From assembly GCA_963620985.1 (NCBI GenBank), contig CAVFCI010000076.1, positions 1-7,724 of the forward strand: DNA of 7,724 bases, in the 5' to 3' direction. This DNA is from F23-B02 sp963620985 (GTDB lineage Bacteria; Bacillota; Clostridia; Oscillospirales; Oscillospiraceae). Made by a program: the position numbers and the translations under genes. Under the pieces are notes generated by a model. That model was given only the letters and a program-made list of their open reading frames with translations, did not search any database and had not been told where the DNA came from. Below, in pieces: positions 5,380 to 7,724 of the stretch; positions within the stretch are counted from its first letter, which is position 1, and the number at the start of each line of letters is the position of its first letter.

Positions 5380-7392
5380 ATGTCCCTGTCAAAGAAAAAA
5401 GACACCGCCGCGCAGGCACCCGAGGTAGACACCTCCGCAGCGGATCTGGGGGAGACCGTTTCCATCGAAGAGGTGGAGGAGGTCATGAAGAAGTATGACA
5501 AGGAGTCGAACATCCGAATATGGACGGGCACTCCGCAGAAGATCATACGCTGCATCATGGCGCTGTTTTCCCTTTACTGCATATACTCCACCCTGCTGAG
5601 CAACGCCTCGCTCGAGGTTCGTCTTATGATATTCCTCGGCTGCGTTACCATCATGGGCTATCTGTACTACCCCATGAGCAAGCACCACGTCCGTGAAAAC
5701 TACATGCCCTGGTACGACTGGGTGATCATGATGATCGGCGCTGCCTGCTTCTTCTATTACGGCTTCGGCTACCACAGCATAATCGATGTGCTCACGAGCG
5801 CCTCGAAGATGACTCCGGAGTTCACCGTCATCGGCGTTATCGGCATAATCTGCCTTATGGAGCTGTGCCGCCGCTGCGTCGGCGTTCCCATCCTCTGCGT
5901 TGCGGGCGTTCTGCTGGTCTATACCTTCTGGAACATGCTCGGCAAGGGCATGGATATCCAGACCGTGTTCGCCAGAGTTATCTACACCCTGTTCTACAGC
6001 ACCGGCGGCGTTATCGGCACCCCGATAAACGTCTGTGCAAAGTTCATCGTCGTGTTCATCGTGTTCGGCGCCTTCCTTGAACGCACCGGCATAGCCCAGT
6101 TCTTCATCGACCTTGCAAACAAGGCCTGCGGCTCGGCAGCCGGCGGCCCTGCGAAGGTCGCGGTCGTGTCCTCGGCTCTGTGCGGCATGGTTTCCGGCTC
6201 CTCGGTCGGCAACACCGTCACCACGGGCTCGGTGACCATCCCCATGATGAAAAGAACCGGCTACAAGCCCGAGTTTGCGGGCGCTGTCGAGGCGGCAGCC
6301 TCCACCGGCGGCCAGATCATGCCCCCCATCATGGGCGCGGCGGCCTTCCTTATGGCCGAGTACGTCAATCTGCCGTACAGCACGATAGCGGTCAAGGCCA
6401 TCCTGCCCGCCTTCCTGTACTTCGCGGGCATCTTCATCGCCGTCCACCTCGAGGCCAAGAAGCTCGGTCTGAAGGGCATTTCGCGCAGCGAAATGGTACC
6501 AGGCAGGCAGCTTGCATCCAAGATATATCTGCTGACCCCCATCGTGCTGCTCATCGTTCTGGTCAGCCTGAACCTCTACACCATGCAGTTCGCGGCAACT
6601 CTGTCCATCTTCGCGGCGATTCTCGTCGGCCTTATAAACAAGGACAGCAAGCTGAATTTTGCAAAGATCGTCGAGGCTCTTGAGGCCGGCGGCAAGGGCA
6701 CCATCACCGTCGCCGTCGCCTGCTCGATGGCCGGCGTTATAGCAGGCTGCATCACCGTAACGGGGCTTGCGTCCAAGCTCATCGCGGCGATCGTCGCCCT
6801 GTCGGGCAACACCCTGATAATCGGCCTGTTCCTGACCATGATCTGCTGCATCATCCTCGGCATGGGCGTTCCCACGACCGCAAACTACTGCATCATGGCC
6901 GCAACCTGCGCGCCGATCCTCGAAAAGCTCGGCGTTCCCACTGTCGCGGCGCACTTCTTCGTGTTCTACTTCGGCATCGTCGCCGATATCACCCCGCCCG
7001 TTGCACTCGCGGCCTACGCCGGCAGCGCTATCGCAAAGTCAAACCCCATGAAGACGGGCATCAATGCAACAAAGCTTGCCATCGCGGCCTTCATCGTCCC
7101 CTACGTTTTCGCCTACAGCCCCGAGATGCTCTTCATCGACGTAACGAGCTGGGTCGAGGTCGTCTCCATCTGCGTGAGCGCGATGCTCGGTATCTACGGC
7201 GTTGCGGCAGGCCTCAACGGCTTCGTAAAGCGCAAGCTCAACTGGTTTGTCCGCATCCTGTTCTTTGTCGGCGGACTTGGACTTATCATCCCCGGCTGGA
7301 AGACAGACCTCGTCGGCCTCGCCGTCATCGGCGGTCTGACCGCTTACGAGTTCTTCAGAGCAAAGAAGGAGCAGAGCGAAGCTCTGGCATAA
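5380..7392 (+). CDS. TRAP transporter fused permease (DctQ-DctM), TAXI type
   Basis: This 670-residue integral membrane protein carries out sodium- or proton-driven uptake of the substrate delivered by the TAXI receptor. Residues 1-52 are a charged cytoplasmic tail. A four-helix DctQ-like part lies at about 54-165 and is followed by a DctM-like transport domain with roughly a dozen hydrophobic segments. DctM-type motifs include GSAAGGPAKV (251-260), GMVSGSSVGNTVTTGSV (269-285), STGGQIMPPIMGAAAFL (308-324), GMGVPTTANY (494-503) and ITPPVALAAYAGSAIAKSNP (537-556). The length suits a fused permease with an extended C-terminal helix pair, ending in the basic tail AKKEQSEALA. AAAGGA (5364-5369) lies 10 nt before the chosen ATG. 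It is co-transcribed with the receptor, 139 nt downstream of it. No separate small subunit is needed. Confidence 0.93.
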   Translation: MSLSKKKDTAAQAPEVDTSAADLGETVSIEEVEEVMKKYDKESNIRIWTGTPQKIIRCIMALFSLYCIYSTLLSNASLEVRLMIFLGCVTIMGYLYYPMSKHHVRENYMPWYDWVIMMIGAACFFYYGFGYHSIIDVLTSASKMTPEFTVIGVIGIICLMELCRRCVGVPILCVAGVLLVYTFWNMLGKGMDIQTVFARVIYTLFYSTGGVIGTPINVCAKFIVVFIVFGAFLERTGIAQFFIDLANKACGSAAGGPAKVAVVSSALCGMVSGSSVGNTVTTGSVTIPMMKRTGYKPEFAGAVEAAASTGGQIMPPIMGAAAFLMAEYVNLPYSTIAVKAILPAFLYFAGIFIAVHLEAKKLGLKGISRSEMVPGRQLASKIYLLTPIVLLIVLVSLNLYTMQFAATLSIFAAILVGLINKDSKLNFAKIVEALEAGGKGTITVAVACSMAGVIAGCITVTGLASKLIAAIVALSGNTLIIGLFLTMICCIILGMGVPTTANYCIMAATCAPILEKLGVPTVAAHFFVFYFGIVADITPPVALAAYAGSAIAKSNPMKTGINATKLAIAAFIVPYVFAYSPEMLFIDVTSWVEVVSICVSAMLGIYGVAAGLNGFVKRKLNWFVRILFFVGGLGLIIPGWKTDLVGLAVIGGLTAYEFFRAKKEQSEALA

Positions 7393-7448
7393 AGCTGACG
7401 GGAGTTGAACCCTGCCGGTTTTGACGCGGCTAAAATCAACGCTTTATT

Positions 7449-7481
7449 TTAAATTTTCGTCACGTTGGGACTAAAATTTAA
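7449..7481. other. AT-rich imperfect stem-loop
   Basis: TTAAATTTT (7449-7457) pairs with AAAATTTAA (7473-7481), with an inner GTC/GAC pairing beyond one mismatch. It sits between the permease stop and the terminator. No T-run follows. It may help the terminator or stabilise the 3' end of the message, or be chance pairing in AT-rich DNA. Confidence 0.3.
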
Positions 7482-7496
7482 TATCAGATGCAAAAC

Positions 7497-7533
7497 GAGA
7501 GCACAGACTTCAAAATCTGTGCTCTCATTTTTT
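7497..7533 (+). terminator. Rho-independent terminator of the TRAP operon
   Basis: GAGAGCACAGA (7497-7507) pairs perfectly with TCTGTGCTCTC (7516-7526) around an 8-nt loop, and is followed by A then T6 (7528-7533). It lies about 105 nt after the permease stop. On the opposite strand the stem is followed by GTTTTGC, so any reverse function would be weak. Confidence 0.9.
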
Positions 7534-7561
7534 CTGCCGACTAAATCGCCACGTTTTATAC

Positions 7562-7626
7562 AAATTTGTGTTTGCCTGACGGCAAAGGATTTGATGAACA
7601 CCTCATCCGTCAGCTATCGCCGACAC
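7562..7626 (+). repeat. Repeat module B, right copy (direct)
   Basis: This is a 65-nt match to 80-144 in the same orientation, with 4 mismatches. The first hairpin, TTTGCC-TGAC-GGCAAA (7571-7586), is unchanged. The second, GTCAGC-TATC-GCCGAC (7611-7626 region), carries one A-C mismatch in the stem. It begins about 28 nt after the terminator T-run and leads directly into the inverted module A. Confidence 0.8.
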
Positions 7627-7705
7627 AGCTTGTCAAAAAAGTCCCTCGAGGGACTTTTTTGACTGCACTTTTCCCGCCGAGCATTTTGAAAGTATTCAAA
7701 ATGCT
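7626..7705 (-). repeat. Palindromic repeat module A, right copy (inverted)
   Basis: This is the reverse complement of 1-79 with one extra base in the linker and one loop change. It holds the 14-bp stem hairpin (7632-7663) and the 11-bp hairpin AGCATTTTGAA-AGTA-TTCAAAATGCT (7680-7705). Being inverted relative to the left copy, the pair brackets all five genes and could support homologous inversion. Positions 7706-7724 show nothing recognisable. Confidence 0.85.
7632..7663. terminator. Symmetric terminator-like hairpin in right module A
   Basis: GTCAAAAAAGTCCC and GGGACTTTTTTGAC pair over 14 bp around TCGA; the whole 32 nt is a perfect palindrome. GC core and A6/T6 flanks give it a U-tract on either strand. 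It follows the dedicated TRAP terminator by about 100 nt and could stop read-through from both sides. Confidence 0.55.
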
Positions 7706-7724
7706 TTTACCGAAATCCTTGAAA

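Noticed and set aside
7395..7425. tRNA T-arm on the minus strand (GGGTTCAACTCCC)
   Set aside because: It has a good T-loop and three stem pairs, but the outer stem pairs fail and no acceptor, D-arm or anticodon arm can be placed around it.
7497..7526. Anticodon-arm-like hairpin resembling selenocysteine tRNA (CTTCAAAA loop)
   Set aside because: The loop has 8 nt instead of 7, no other tRNA arms are present, and the T-run that follows makes it a terminator.

Overview
The window looks like a chromosomal segment of a moderately GC-rich member of the Clostridia, plausibly Oscillospirales or a gut relative. This rests on protein style, strong AGGAGG-type ribosome binding sites, sigma-A-like promoters, and hairpin-rich intergenic repeats with T/A-flanked GTCCC/GGGAC stems. 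No 16S or other phylogenetic marker is present, so the placement is an inference.

Layout. Positions 1-168 hold a cluster of short palindromic repeat modules. An imperfect 36-bp tandem repeat follows at 279-386 and runs into the 3' end of the first gene. Positions 367-3831 on the minus strand hold a tight three-gene operon transcribed hom, lysC, asd: homoserine dehydrogenase, aspartokinase and aspartate-semialdehyde dehydrogenase. These three enzymes take aspartate to homoserine. A 434-bp AT-rich divergent control region (3832-4265) carries a promoter facing each way, several palindromes and repeated TGCAAA words. Positions 4266-7392 on the plus strand hold a two-gene TRAP transporter of the TAXI type: a lipoprotein solute receptor followed, after a 139-bp spacer containing a 12-bp stem-loop, by a fused DctQ-DctM permease. 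A rho-independent terminator (7497-7533) ends this unit. The window closes with further copies of the palindromic modules (7562-7705).

How it fits together. The operon supplies aspartate semialdehyde (the branch to lysine and diaminopimelate) and homoserine (the branch to threonine and methionine). No dapA, thrB or thrC lies in the window, so those branches must be encoded elsewhere. The divergent TRAP transporter probably imports an organic or amino acid anion. A link between its substrate and the aspartate pathway is suggested only by the shared control region.

Most unusual points. About 80-bp inverted copies of one repeat module bracket the whole 7.6-kb block, while an adjoining 65-bp module is in direct orientation. 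Both divergent promoters carry palindromes at places where a regulator could act. Homoserine dehydrogenase has a shortened C-terminus where an ACT domain normally sits. The TRAP intergenic stem-loop has a competing downstream pairing. I found no evidence of a wholly new enzymatic system; the genes themselves are recognisable families.
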